DNA from: Protea cynaroides
Taxonomy: Eukaryota > Streptophyta > Magnoliopsida > Proteales > Proteaceae
Assembly (NCBI GenBank): GCA_028583415.1
Contig: CM053270.1
Location: 65,709,517-65,773,516, forward strand
Length of the DNA: 64,000 nucleotides
Direction: 5' to 3'
Below the pieces are notes generated by a model that saw only the letters and a program-made list of their open reading frames with translations, made no database searches and was not told the DNA's origin. Both the position numbers and the translations under genes were made by a program. Shown here in pieces: positions 21,911-34,322 of this stretch. Each line of letters begins with the position of its first letter. Position 1 is the stretch's first letter.

Positions 21911-23160
21911 GCTTGCTTATTAATATCTCCCATGTTTGATTATCATGAGTGAGGGAGAGCAATAAAAACCAGAAATTTAACTGTTCTAAATGAGCAAACA
22001 TTCAAAGCCGAATCATTGTCCACCAAGGCTTATGGGGCTCGATTTTCAACTGTTAACAATCAATATGCTTTCTCGTCTCCTCTCTTATCCCAAGTTTTAG
22101 GGGGGGTTATATCTTTTCTCATTTTTTCTAATAATGAAATTCTTTGCTCATCTTTAGCAAAAAAAATATATAGAAGGGCAGGGATGCAGAATCTTTACAA
22201 TAATCCAAGTAAAAATGAAAGGGATTGCTTTAAAAAAGGAAAACATATTGATTATTAAGACAAAAAATAATTGTCACGTGTTTGTGAAAAGATGTCATAT
22301 GTTGGCTATCAAACTAAATCTTTATGCCTAACGACTAGTGACAGTAAAATAAAATCATCACTACCAATAGTGTATTAATTAGCCAATACATAAGAATGAT
22401 CATGTAACTTGCCAAACAATTTCATTAAGTAATATACAGTACTAATCTTCAAGACAATGGATTATCCTAAAGTGAATTTGCTTACATGATTATCATGGAT
22501 TACTGATTCGTTATGTCGATGAAATCAAGCTTTTGTAACAAAATCTACACGTGTTTTTCCTTTATGTGGCACGTAAAAGATAATCAACAAAATTATTAAT
22601 GTACTTCGATTTATGCTAATCAGGCATCTAACGCTTTATATTATTGGCTTCCATGGCCCATACTGACGCTCTTACCATTCTCAAAAGGAAAGGGCTTGTT
22701 TCTAATTAAGTTAGCTTCAAAGGAGTAGTTAACTTATAATAAGCTTCCTAAATCAAGATCTGGGCAGCGGGCAGAAGGAAATATTTTCTTTTTATTTTTC
22801 CTACCTTTTCCTTGAGAAAAGTGAAGGATAGTACAGATATGGTGTCTTCAACCTTTCAACTGTGAGGGATTATGTTTTGAGAAGGTCTTGTCATGGATGG
22901 AATTTCTCACAGCAATTTCGAAATAGGGAACATGAGTTTTGCTCGATTTGGTGGAAGAAGCCCTTTAGTAATAGAGATGAGTACTGTAGTACCATGGAAA
23001 TACTCAAATGAGAAACCACTAATGGATTAATTTATTAACTGCCACGTGCCATGCACTTGGAAACCAATAGGTGGCACAGCCACGTCCCCATCTTGCCTTT
23101 CAAATTCTCAAAGATTACAATTTATAGCTGAAAGGGACCTGATCTGGCGTTATTGGCGGT
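21911..23160. other. No recognisable gene
   Basis: An 80-codon frame (22016-22258) has no recognisable domain. No repeats or splice structure were evident. Confidence 0.5.
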
Positions 23161-23169
23161 TGTTTGGTG

Positions 23170-23456
23170 GCAAAATTATTTAATATTACAATTTCTTTTG
23201 TATTTAATATAGGGAAATAAAAGAAGAAAAGAAAACCATGTAAACAATTACAAACAACATGAAAATTTTATCGAGGTTCAATACAAATGCCAAGGTTTTA
23301 CATCTCTCCATCTTGATACAGCCAAGAAACCCTACTCTAAAATTATTATTTTATCATTACACATTTAAAGGACTTAAAAATGACCTAATTAATATATTCA
23401 AGTCCAATACATTATGTGCGCTACATAGAAGGTCATAAGACACAAAACCCTAACAA
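23170..23456 (-). mobile_element. Possible copia LTR fragment
   Basis: Read on the minus strand it starts TGTTAGGGTTTTGTGTCTTA, similar to the start of the solo LTR at 13200 (TGTTGGGTTTGGTGTCTT). It holds the 'aggttcaatacaaatgcc' type word common in plant copia LTRs (plus 23274). No target duplication was found. Confidence 0.3.
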
Positions 23457-23459
23457 TGT

Positions 23460-24399
23460 CACGTACCTTCTCACATTCTCTCTCCTTCATGATGCATTGT
23501 CACTATATACGAATTGTGTGGACCTTCCCTGTACTCCCATGGCTTAAGCATAGATATTCCATCCCACATGGCTATGATCATGGAAATCCCTTGACCTAGT
23601 TTATATTTTTCAATTAACATTTTAGCCCTTGACCTACTTAATATTTTATATTTTTCAATAACATCTTACTTGTGTGGGAAGTACTAAAGTGGAATGAAAA
23701 CAATTATGGTACTCTTACCTTATAAGGGCAAGTATATCTGGTCACCAAAAAACCTTTCACATGGTACATTGAAAAGGTAGACCTCTAGGTTCTTTTTTTT
23801 TTTTCCTTGAATAAATGACCTCCAGGTCCTTTTTTGACATGTCAAGTTTCAGTTCAAAAAAAGTTCGCTGAATAGCAAAATAAAGCTTTAAGAATACAAT
23901 ACTATTGAAGAGTGCATAATAGCAGCCATGAACTATCCATCATCTATCCAGTGGTGACAATTATTGCATCATTCTGCCATATGATGACATGTTGGATGGG
24001 ATCCAAATTTTATTGAAGGGCAGACCGTTAGGTAATTTGCTCAAATGTCAAGTTTGAATCCAAAAAGAATTTGCTAAGTGGAAAAATAAATCTTTGACAT
24101 CTAAGAGTGTAGGAAAATGCATAATAGTAGTCAGAAACTTGACAAGCGGTCTATTCAGTATTGAATATAAGACTGGCCTCCAAAATCCATGATTAATTTA
24201 GATTTTGTCTAATGACAGGCCCATCACTGAAGACCGCATGAATGTTGAGCCAGTGTAACCAGTGTGATTGCCTGAGCATCTACACGGTAAGTTGTCCTAC
24301 CATAGTTTGAAACTTAGTTAAATATGAATATGACCCCTCGTAGGTGGTCTTTATGGTCAAGAAAGGGTGGAAGAAGCAAGGATGGAAAGAAATTTAGGG
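23460..24399. other. No recognisable gene
   Basis: Only short open frames. Two similar phrases (gtcaagtttgaatccaaaaag near 24046 and gtcaagtttcagttcaaaaaa near 23841) suggest an old internal duplication of about 200 bp. Confidence 0.4.
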
Positions 24400-24845
24400 A
24401 GAAAACTGAACAATTCCCTACCAGCTGCACCTATCGGATCGACCTGTAGCCTCTACAGGCTGGTTGCAGTCTAGCGGCTATCGATCGGTGGCATCGATCA
24501 TCCGGTGGATTTTAAACTGCATAAGTGTTTAATCTGTGTGGGCGCACTTGTGACTTTCGACACTTCAACATTGGTGTCCAATTACACCTTAATTACCTAG
24601 TGTACCCTATTGATCAATTGGGGAATATTGGGATAGACCTAACCCCAATTGTTGGGTTTAATCAGTTTCAACTGATAGAACACAACTAAGTCAATCAGAC
24701 CTCAGTCAATCAGGTCAATAAATAGAAGGTGAGGGCTCAAGCAGCCTCATTATTCTCCTTACAAAATTGAGGAGAGAGAAGATAAGGAAAAGAAGGAAAG
24801 AAAGGAAGGAGGAGAAATGAGGTTTGGAGTTGGCATTCCTCCATT

Positions 24846-25076
24846 GGATCCACATCCTCTCCTCGCAGAGGTTCAGGAGGAGGGGGACGCCTCCATTGGA
24901 TGGTCGACACTTGGGGATCGAGTGAATCCGAGCCTTCTGTCTGAGCTGACACCCCATGTCAGCTCAGCTTGTCGGCTTGAATGGAGAGCTCGGATTCACC
25001 CAAGCCCCACATGTCAGCTATCCAACGGACGCATCCCCCCTCCTCCCGAACCTCTGAGAGGAGAGGATGTGAATCC
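24846..25076. repeat. Foldback hairpin element, copy 1
   Basis: Two arms of about 95 bp, 24846-24940 and 24983-25076, are inverted copies at roughly 80 per cent identity. Both carry the words cacatcctctcctc, cagaggttc, ggaggaggggg and gtgaatccgag in order. The centre has a second small palindrome (gagctgacaccccatgtcagctc, about 24943-24965). A related hairpin lies at 46644-46893. Confidence 0.85.
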
Positions 25077-26317
25077 TTCCTCCATCTACCTTGGTGAATC
25101 ATCAATTGGGGCTGCAAGCTTGCTTCCACAGTCTCCACAATAGGTTCCCTATACCTAAGCCCTAAAATTTCCTCCTTAACCCTCTAGTGAAGTCGTTGGC
25201 CTTGGAAACTAGGGTTGGAACCTTGGTAGTGATGCCCAAGTCTCCGTGAGCTCGGGGAATACTCCTCCCCAATTCTATACACTTAGTAAACCATGAATCC
25301 TAGAATGCCTTTGGTTTTCAACATAGAGATTGAAACCCTAGTTTGGTATTCATTGAATTCTAGGGTTACGGTGTAGGAGCTATTCAAAGACCATGTAATG
25401 ATCCAATTATGTTCTCCACCACGTGGGGGAGGTCATTGAACCAAATGGGAGGAAACCCAACAAGAGATGGCTGAAAACTAGTTTTCCAAGTACCTACCGA
25501 ATGCTTGTATCGACTAGATAGCCTGCATCCGGTTGCCCATCTGGTAGAATCTCAGAGCCTGGAGAATTTACTGGTTGTGCCTACCAGTCGATCCTACCAG
25601 TCGCAAGTTTGCAACCGGTGGTATTAGTCGATATCTTCCAATAGGTTCCTATCACATTGACAGGTGCTACCGGTTGCACCCACCGGTTGAACCTGCAATC
25701 GATGGAGGGTATTTTTGCCTAAAATACCCTAGGACTCTAGTGACTTTTTAGGAACTTTTTCATAGGGGAACTCCCGTGTCACTAGAGTTTTATTTATAAG
25801 CACCATCAAGGTGAGTGGGTTGGACCTAGATTAATTTAAGGAATGTTTTGTAAATTGTCTTGGACCCAAATAATGGCATTCCATGATTGATGTGATCGTT
25901 TACATGTCATCCAATTTACTGATATGCTATTATCATACATTGCATATTAACAGTTGCTTATTTAGTATCTTGTTGATTGGTGAATTGTAATGCTTAATGA
26001 GTTTACTTTGCCTGTGGCATCCGGTGATAGACAAAGTTTTGGCACCGTGACAACCATGTGAGCCCCGATTCTCCTTGTCGTCACTGGTGGGAATACGGGG
26101 TAGCTGAGGGTGGTTCTGGTACTGTGATACCCATCGGTGTACAACTCGTATATTGATTTAATATATAGAATTGAATGCGGCTAGGTGTATAACCCCATGT
26201 GACTACAACCGTTTCAACAGGGGATTATTTGTTGGCATGGGCCCATACTGAATGGTAGGACATGGGCGCAACACCCTTCTGGCGTGATCAAGGTCTATGT
26301 TCTGACGTTGAGAATGT

Positions 26318-26525
26318 GCTGGACAAATAACAACAACAACAACAACAAAGTCTTATCACAACTAAATATGGTCGGTTACGTGGATTCTTGTCTGCTAATC
26401 AGTTCTGTTTAATGTCATATTTGAAACAAGGCCTAAACTATACATGTCTTTCTTCACCACCTCCCCTAGAGTCATCTTAGGTCTGCCCCTAACTCTTTTA
26501 ATCCGTTCAATCTAAATCAAATCAC
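26318..26525 (-). mobile_element. L1-type LINE 3' end with (TTG)n tail
   Basis: On the minus strand this reads as a decayed LINE carboxyl end: RIKRVRGRPKMTLGEVVKKD, then stops, then RIHVTDHI. The last coding words are followed by a (TTG)n tail (plus caacaacaacaac, 26329-26346). The RGRPKMTLGEVVKKD motif is the typical end of plant L1 ORF2. Only about 200 bp remain. Confidence 0.65.
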
Positions 26526-27170
26526 TCATCCATACGGGAGCATCTAACAGTTTCCGTTGAACATGGCCATACCTAAATGAGAATGTGTTGGACATGGTCC
26601 CAAAATACCCCTCCCCTTCTTGCCAAGGCCTCTTCCGGAGTTGGGATGCCCCCTGCATGGCCAAGATCTATGTTCTGGCATAGGAAATAATATCTCGGTG
26701 TGCCGTGTGATGGTTTCCGTGATGCTAGATTGGGGGTTATGTTTGGGTTGGGTGGGTGTCACTCGACTGACTGTCGCGACACTATATCCATCTCAGTAGT
26801 GAGGGTTTCTGTTTCTACAAGTTGGGCAGTACCTAAGATATTGTGTGTAGTTCACAATAACCTAACTTAGTTTAATTTATGCATTTATCATACATTATAT
26901 GTTTGTTTATTCCCAACCCCTTGATGAGCTTAGTGAAGCTCATCCCACGCGAGTGCTCCTTTTCAGATGTTGGTGCGGGTAACGTTGTAGCTGACTTCTT
27001 TGATGCTCCATACGTTGTAAACGACTACAGCGTGTTGGTGGAGGAGTTGGTTACCGAAGCATAAACCTCTGGATATACAGGGGGAGGAGGATCTACAAGA
27101 TAACATGGCATATTGGAATTTGATATATGTTATTGGAAAAAATGGTAGTACAAGAAGAACCAATAGCCTG

Positions 27171-28250
27171 TGTTGGATTTGTGTGGCCCAACACAAATTG
27201 ATTGTGTTGTTTGTATGTATTCTCTTTGGGCATTTCTATCTCTATTGTGAGGTATATATATGTGACATGTGGCTTACATATTTTGTGGCTTATACATTTT
27301 TTATATGGTATCATTGCTTTTGGTCTATTGTATTAATAGACTGGTTTTCTAGATGATTATTCAAATGAGTCACTTTGTAGTCCTTGGCTTGACCGCACTT
27401 ATCATGATGCGCTATGTGCTTACATAGGCATTGATTGGACCATGATAGGTTTGAGGGATGCAAGTCAAAATTGCTCAGACTATGAGAGACATGGGGACTA
27501 GTCTCTCGACGGTCAGTGCACATATGGTCTGTGAAGTCCTTCATGATAAGACCATGTGTACGTTGAGTGGTGACCTTAGTGCCTAATGTTCATTGCCAGT
27601 GACTTGATAATTATAAGAGTGTATGCGTACCTACAAACTGCCAATTTGAATAACGTTATCGTGTTTGATTTTGCATCAAATATTTTTTATTTATAAATAT
27701 AAAATATTATTATTTTTATTTTTCTTTGCAAAATCTTTTTGGTTTTATGAAAAATGGCAGTTTTGTATTTTGTGTCCCTATTTATTATTTAGGGGCACTT
27801 GTGGTAATTATCAAGGTATGCCAAAAGGCAATCTAGATATGGCATTAGAAGGCTAGCATCTCACTTAGGGTTGGACTTTATGGCTGGTCATTTCCACCTT
27901 AGAGTTATAAAATATCTCAAGGTCACACATGCGCAAGGAGAGGAAAAAGCTCAAAATACCAAGATATGGTATACTTGTCCAGCTTGGGTGAGCACCCTGA
28001 TTGCTTGTGAGATCCTTGGACATCAAGTGGCTTTGTTTGTATAATCATCAAAGGTTCTTCAACAAAAGAAAGAGTTCTTCATCAAAGGTAGAGTGTTTCA
28101 AGAAAAGATATTTTCAAATCGTCAAAAAAGTTATGACACTCTTCTTAATTTCTTAGATTAAACAAGTGACATGATATTCGTGATATGTTTTCATTTTTGG
28201 TATGAGGTTAACAGTAACATTTAGATTCATCTATGATGTTTTTTCTAATA
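27171..28250 (+). repeat. 5' LTR of copia element 1
   Basis: It begins tgttggatttgtgtggcc and ends ttttctaata, so the ends are TG...TA rather than TG...CA. It matches 35772-36887 across its whole length with few differences. The main one is a (TA) run that is only about 4-5 units here (27252-27262). Confidence 0.9.
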
Positions 28251-28951
28251 GCACAAGCATGACAGTTCTGTTAAAATTCTCCTTGTATAAGATTCATATC
28301 ATAGAATTGTCTTTGTTTCTCATATATGTGTTGATCATATCAACGAGTAGTGGTTGTTTTCTTTTTGTTTTTCTTCTTATGAAAAATTGTGACGTCTTCA
28401 TAGTAATTTTAATTAATTATGTTAAAAATGGTTTGTTTTTCTCTAAAGCTTTCTCCAAAAATAAGAAATGAAAGATGAACAGTCTAATAATTTTTGTTTA
28501 ATAGCTATGATGAATTTATCATCATTTATGCTTATTAATAATATCCCATAAATTAGAAATGAAGAGTCTTATTGGGACTTGAAAAAAAAATTTAAATAAA
28601 AAGAAATTTTATTAGAAACTTTATGAGGAAGATAAAAGGGTAAGTTGACACTTCATCTTAAAATTGATAAACCATCATGGAATTTAAAAAGACTTATCTT
28701 TTGATTTACCTTGTCATAATGGAGGGATGGAGAATAATACTCACATTTTGGGACGTTGGAAGATAGAAATTCTAAGAAGACATAAAGTAATCATTATTTA
28801 GCCATGAAGCCACTTAGCCATTAAGCCATTAAATCATCAAGCTATAAAGCCGAGTGCATAATTATGGTACATGTGATAATACCATGTTTGTTTTCAAGCT
28901 ATTTAGTGCCTAGTAATTGGGCCTTCAATTTGAAGCTGAATTCATATGTAC

Positions 28952-28953
<2 letters not shown>

Positions 28954-29017
<64 letters not shown>
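28954..29017. repeat. (TA)n microsatellite in the leader of copia element 1
   Basis: About 32 TA units lie in the untranslated stretch between the 5' LTR and gag. Confidence 0.95.
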
Positions 29018-29022
<5 letters not shown>

Positions 29023-29224
29023 TTTATCTAATCTCAATTTCAGTGGGAGTTAGTTTGAATATTTTGTGTAAATTGAGTTTAGGGTTGTTTCATTCATTAT
29101 TTCGATGCTTAGACATGATGACACCCATCGGTTAATCACATGGATGAGATAAGACTGTAGATGGACATGTAAACCCCTCGTGTCACTGTCCATCGAATAG
29201 ACACGGTGATATGTTAAATTCTTT

Positions 29225-29336
29225 CCTACGCCCATCGGATACGGGACGAATTTAACATATCCTTATATTAAAGTTTAATTAATTCTTAATGAGCCTTGAT
29301 CAATTGGATTCTTCCCTACGCCCATCGGATACGGGA
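29225..29336. repeat. 22-bp exact direct repeat in the leader of copia element 1
   Basis: The 22-bp word starting cctacgcccatcggatacgg occurs at 29225 and at 29315, 90 bp apart. Its role, if any, is unknown. Confidence 0.85.
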
Positions 29337-29494
29337 GGTTGAAAAATCATAGGTCACTTTGTTGTTTTGTTGTTATCTCATCAAATGATCAATATTGCAT
29401 TGTGTTTATGCAAATGGAATGGGCTTTAGTCTCCAAGCTTATTATGCATATTGCATGCTTATGACAGATAGCAAGATCGTCTAGCTCTTTGAAC

Positions 29495-30300
29495 ATGTCT
29501 GATATTATGAAAAACTGCATCTTGACTGGACCCAATTATGCTGAATGAAAGCATAGAATTGACTTGTTCATTGGCTTTCATAATTTTTCTCTTTATATTC
29601 AAGAGGAATGTCCTCCTGTGCTTGATGTGCATTCTACCAAATCTGTTAAGGTTGCCTATCAAAAATAGACAGAGGCAGATAATAAAGTGAAATATTTAAT
29701 GTTGGGATATATGGTAGAATCTCTTATGATTGGCTATATGAATAGTGTATCTGCTAAAGTCATTCTTGATAGTCTTGAATTGAAATTTGGTAAGAAATCT
29801 AGTCAGCATATTGAAGGCTTATGAGAAAATTATCAGAACTAAATTGTCAGAAAGAGGGGATGTCAGAGAGCATGTAAACAACATGATTGTCATTGCTGAT
29901 GAGTTAGGCCTGCAAGGAAGGTCTGTTGATGAGAAAATTGAGATATCCACTATTTTATCTTCTTTGCCTAATTCTTATGAAACTGTAAAGCAAATTTATT
30001 TTGTGTCTGATTTGGATTAGACTGTTGATGATCTCTTATCTAAAGTCACTGGTCATGAAGATGCTAAGTTAAGAAATAAGAATTTTGTGATCAATGCTAT
30101 TGATGGGAATGTAGATAAGCCAAAACATGAAATGAAATATCAAAAGAAGAAAAAATTTGTAAAGAAAAAACAAGATTAGCAAAAGAAGAAGGGCACCAAA
30201 GTAAGACAAGATGTTGAATTTAAATCCAGACAGATAGTTTGTTATTTTTGTAAGAAGTCTGGACATAAGAAGGCTCAATGCTATTCTTTCTTAAAGTTTG
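29495..30300 (+). pseudogene. gag remnant of copia element 1
   Basis: The frame opens at ATG 29495 (MSDIMKNCILTGPNYAE) and hits a stop where relatives have Trp, then another stop at about 29668, a frame change near 29800, and further stops at about 30018 and 30177. It keeps the UBN2-type gag core (ELGLQGRSVDEKIEISTILS, near 29900-29960). A CCHC zinc knuckle, CYFCKKSGHKKAQC, lies at about 30240-30281. Gag would form the virus-like particle and bind element RNA. It cannot be made intact. Confidence 0.8.
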
Positions 30301-30320
30301 GTGGAAAGCAAGGCCAAGGT

Positions 30321-31562
30321 ATGTTTGCCACCTTGATTCTTTATGAGATAAATACTATAATTATTAAGTCTGGATCTTGGTGGGCTGATTCTGGAGCTAC
30401 TGTGCATGTTTGTAATACCTTGCAGGGGTTCAAGGAACTCAAGAGAATAAGTGATAGTACCAGTTTCATTTACATGGGAAATGATGATAAGGCGCAGATA
30501 GAAGGAGTTAGAGTTTTTGAATTGAAGCTGAATGATGGAACAAATTTTGATTTAGTTGAATGTTTATATGCACCTAGTCTTAGAAGAAACTTGTTATCTA
30601 TTTCAATATTGGAAAAGCTTGGATATGAATTTTATTTTGGTAATGGAAGGTTTTTAATGAAGAAAAATGATAAAATTGTGTTACATGGTTTTAGAAATAA
30701 CAATATGTATCAAGTACAATTATGTGGTAATGTTATATGCAATGTTGAACTTGATATAAAAGATAATGCTACTTATCTTTGACATTTGAGATTGGGACAT
30801 ATCAATATAAATAGAATTGGCAGATTGATTAATTCTGGCGTTTTGACTGGAGTGACTCTAGAAAAGTTTCTCACTTGTGAAAATTATATTTCTAGTCAAA
30901 TGACCAAGAAATCTTATACAAAAGGTGAAAGATGTGCTCATGTGTTAGAAAAGGTTCATACTATATGTGGACCTATGAGCATTAGTGCAAGAGGTGGCTT
31001 TCGTTATTTTATTACTTTCATCGATGACTTTTCTAGATTTGGTTTTGTACATATGTTGAAACATAAGTCTGAGGCTTTGGAGTTTTTCAAATCATTTCGT
31101 TTTGAGGTTGAAAAGACGACTGGACAAGTGATTAAGTCACTAAATTCAAATCGAGGTGGAGAATATATGTCTGATGATTTTGAGTTGTATTGTCTTGAAA
31201 ATGGTATTAAATATTTTCGTACTCCACCTCATACTCCAAAAGCTAATGAAATTGCAGAAAGACGAAATCAGACTCTCTTAGATATGGTTCAATCAATGAT
31301 GGCAAGAGCTAATTTGCCAACTTCTTTTTGGGGAGAGACATTATATGAAGCAATGCATATTTTAAATAGAGTTCCCACCAAAGCAGTAAATTATACCCCA
31401 TATGAATTATTTTATGGTAAGCCAGCAAATGTTGCTCATATTCGGATTTGGGACTGTATTGCTCATGTTTTGATTCCTGACCCAAATAGAAATAAATTAC
31501 TATCAAAAACCAAAAGGTGTGTCAGGGTTGGGTATCCTCATCGCTCCAAAGGATACAGGTAA
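30321..31562 (+). pseudogene. Protease-integrase remnant of copia element 1
   Basis: The aspartic protease signature WWADSGATVHVCN lies at about 30378-30416. One stop follows at 30781 in front of HLRLGHIN, where relatives have Trp. The integrase core runs from VHTICGP (near 30955) through FITFIDDFSRFG and NSNRGGEY to NEIAERRNQTLLDM. Of the DDE triad, the first Asp is missing at the VHTICGP site and the second is Asn (NSNRGG). Only the Glu in EIAERRN is kept. The zinc-binding HHCC region is incomplete. Integration activity is therefore lost. Confidence 0.85.
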
Positions 31563-31580
31563 TATGATTCTGAGGATAGA

Positions 31581-32005
31581 TTGATACTAGAAAGCAGAAA
31601 TGTGACATTCTTAGAAGATCGATTTGATAGTGGGAGTTCTGATGATATTGATAAAAGTGTTTTGGAGGAGTTAGTAGACACTAATGGAGGTCATCAAGAC
31701 TCTGTCATTGAGGGGTCCTCAACTCCTATAATTTCTTCGAATACCAATCAAGATAAGCAATATTTTGAGCCCTTAAGAAGAAGTGGAAGGACATCAAAAG
31801 CTCCAGACATGTCAGATTATTATGTGTATTTGGGAGAATCATATGAAAGAGTGATCATTAATGAAGTTTTAGATGATCCTATTACTTATTCACAAGCTAT
31901 GTCAGATGTTGATTCTCAACAATGGATTAGTGCTATGAATGAAGAAGTCAAATCTATGCATAAGAATGGTATGTGAAGGTTGATTGATAGGCCTGTGAGC
32001 ACTAA
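31581..32005 (+). pseudogene. Integrase tail and start of RT, copia element 1
   Basis: This carries the post-integrase linker (PLRRSGRTSKAPD near 31770) and the first RT-connection words (QWISAMNEEVKSMHKNGM). A TGA follows where relatives have Trp, and then RLIDRPVST. The frame is cut at the codon for Thr-Lys by the solo LTR; the duplicated actaa (32001-32005) is the break point. Confidence 0.8.
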
Positions 32006-34322
32006 TGTCACACCCCAATTCCACACTATTTAGAATGGTGTGATGAACCGCTACTAAACCAACGGTTCAATCAGGATCTCGAATAGGCTTTGTCCGTTTA
32101 CTTAAACCATACACATCCACAACCATAATCAAAGTAAATAAACAATAGCGGAAGTCTTATATATTAAATGAACTGAGAATCTAAAGATGATAACATAAAT
32201 AAAATATTCAATTACCTTCAAAAATACTAAGACATAAAATTAAATAATTTAATCAATTACATCGTCTGAATAATTTAAATGAAAATCTAATCGAAAACAC
32301 AAGAGTTGCACTCGCACGACGAATCATACGACTCTATCACAACTTCAGCGTCCATCGTCGAGGCATGTCCATACATCGGAGCATTTATATAATCTTCTAC
32401 GGTGGTACCTGCATCATCAACTAAAATATTCGACGTCGAAAGGATGAGCACACATCACGGCTCAGTGAGCAAACAAAACAATACAACAAACATAAGCATG
32501 CATTTAATTCATATCTTTGGTCTGGTTCTTAAGTTTACAATGTGCAATAGAAAGGATAGGTGGCCACTGCACCTCTATACACGAATGTGTGGAACCGTCC
32601 AATGGATCAAACACCATTGCCGCCCCCACATGCACCCACCATGGAATAGGGATAGAGCTAAAGTGCTTAGGACCACACCGCATCACACTTCCCCTGATTC
32701 CCTACCCATACCAACACGTAAGCCCCTGCTAGCAAGGGCTTGCAAACTAGGCTCGCAACTAACCAATTATAATGTCAAACAATGTATCCAAGGTCTCACC
32801 CCAGCATCCCTCAATACGTCCATAGAGATAGAGCTAAGGCCCCCCGACAGAGTCAGAGACTATACGGTCCGAGACCACCTCCCCTGATGCCCTACGACGT
32901 AATAGTTCTGCTAAGGTAATGGCGATACGACGATGTTAGTGGACAAGACTTGAGTGGAGATAGAGCTAGAGTCTGGTGACCAGGATGAACCACAGTGTCA
33001 CGTCCTCCCCCTAATGCTCTACTCGCATCAAGTACACTAACCACACACATACATTCACATGCCTATTCCTAGCATCATCATCATCATCATGTTATAAATA
33101 AACGGAATTAAATATGCATGAACAGTAATAACAAGAATAGTAGATGACATATGATATGCACATTACAATCATACAAACATAGAATCATTCATGGTGTTGG
33201 ACTCAATAAACAAAAATAGTTTCTTATTAGCCAATTAGTTTAGATCTTGTTCCCTCACCTTTAGTTGACCGTAGATCCTCGTTCAAGCTTTATGAATCAC
33301 TTTTAAATCACTAGAAAGATCTAACAAATCGATAGATTTTAATTAAAATTAATTCCAATAAATTTAGACTAACTGAAATCGTAGGGTCGCAGGTAGGGTA
33401 GCACCTAGGGTAGCAGTTTCTGCGACCCTAGGGTGTAGGGTCGGACGTGGGGTCGGATACCATTCGACCCTACATGCGACCACACCCTCCCTGGGACTTC
33501 CTGAGGGCATGTGGTCGATCCTATGGTTTATTTGACCCTACGTGCGACCACACGTATTCTGAGTCGACCTTTCATTCTAAAGTCCATTCCTTCACATTTA
33601 GATCCTTTGGCTTACTTTCATGGTCCATTCTATGATTGTTCTATAGCTCAAAACTACAAGTTATACACTATTCATAGTCCATAATGATTTCCTCCATGGA
33701 ATCTCTTGAAACTTGTCCATGGATAGATGATTTGGATTTCTCCTAATCCTTTGTTCTTCATAACTATTCTAGGATCTCTTATTCAGGTAAGGAATTAGGT
33801 TCATACCTTTATTCAGAGGTTTCTCTGAACTTCCTCCTCTTCCTTTGTCTTTTCTTCAAGTTCCTTCTCTTCTTCTCTTCCTTCTCTTTCTCTTTCTCTC
33901 ACTTTCAATTAGGGTTCTAAAGGAGTGAAAGAGGCTAAGGGACGTCTTATTTATAGAGGAAAATCCTCCATAATAAGTCCCAATGAGTTTAGGAAAGATC
34001 CCCTTTTGAATTAGAAAAGTTTTCTAATTTCTGATTTCTATCTGTCATCGTAGGGTCAGACGTAGGGTCGCAGAATCCGTCGACCCTACGTTTTTCTAGT
34101 CATGCGACCCTACGACTAGAAAGTCATGGGTTGGACTTCTGTTGAGGTGGGGTCGACCCTACCTGTTTAGCCATGCGACCCTACCCTCTCATTTGCTATT
34201 TTTGGGTTAGACTTCATACCTAGTCTTGTGATTTCTTCACGCACTTGGTCCACTTGGCTCGACCATGATAGGTAGACCTGGTACAAGGTGGTAAGACCAG
34301 TTAGTTTGATATGGGTCTTACA
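32006..34322 (-). mobile_element. Ty3/gypsy solo LTR, family G, copy B (2317 bp)
   Basis: It begins tgtcacaccccaattcc and ends gggtcttaca on the plus strand, i.e. TGTAAGACCC...GGTGTGACA on its own strand. The 5-bp duplication actaa stands at 32001-32005 and 34323-34327. The element lies inside the RT region of copia element 1, whose frame resumes exactly after it (actaaagttgttgg). No interior remains, so this is a solo LTR. It aligns in order with copy A (10285-12525). Open frames within it (for example 32402-32887) are not genes. Confidence 0.92.

Larger units (their letters stand above)
24400..27100 (+). mobile_element. LTR-like block of a gypsy-type element, plus strand
   Basis: The layout resembles the family-G LTRs but in the opposite orientation. 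There is a stretch full of short motifs such as ccggttgca, atcgatcgg and ccagtcgatc (24420-25700), a long middle, and a gatgagcttagtgaagctcatccc phrase near 26922, like the 'gagctcacaacttagctcagt' phrase of copy A. Exact ends were not found, and its right side is cut by the copia element at 27171. It also contains a foldback hairpin and a LINE tail. Call is inferential. Confidence 0.4.

Noticed and set aside
26879..27064. 61-codon frame with protein-like end (FFDAPYVVNDYSVLVEELV)
   Set aside because: It belongs to the LTR-like block and overlaps the typical 'gagcttagtgaagctca' LTR phrase; no splice or domain support.
28917..29135. 72-codon frame with a Tyr-Ile run
   Set aside because: It is translated from the (TA)n microsatellite in the copia leader.
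32402..32887. 161-codon plus-strand frame
   Set aside because: It lies wholly inside the gypsy solo LTR; the homologous stretch of copy A is not open in the same way.
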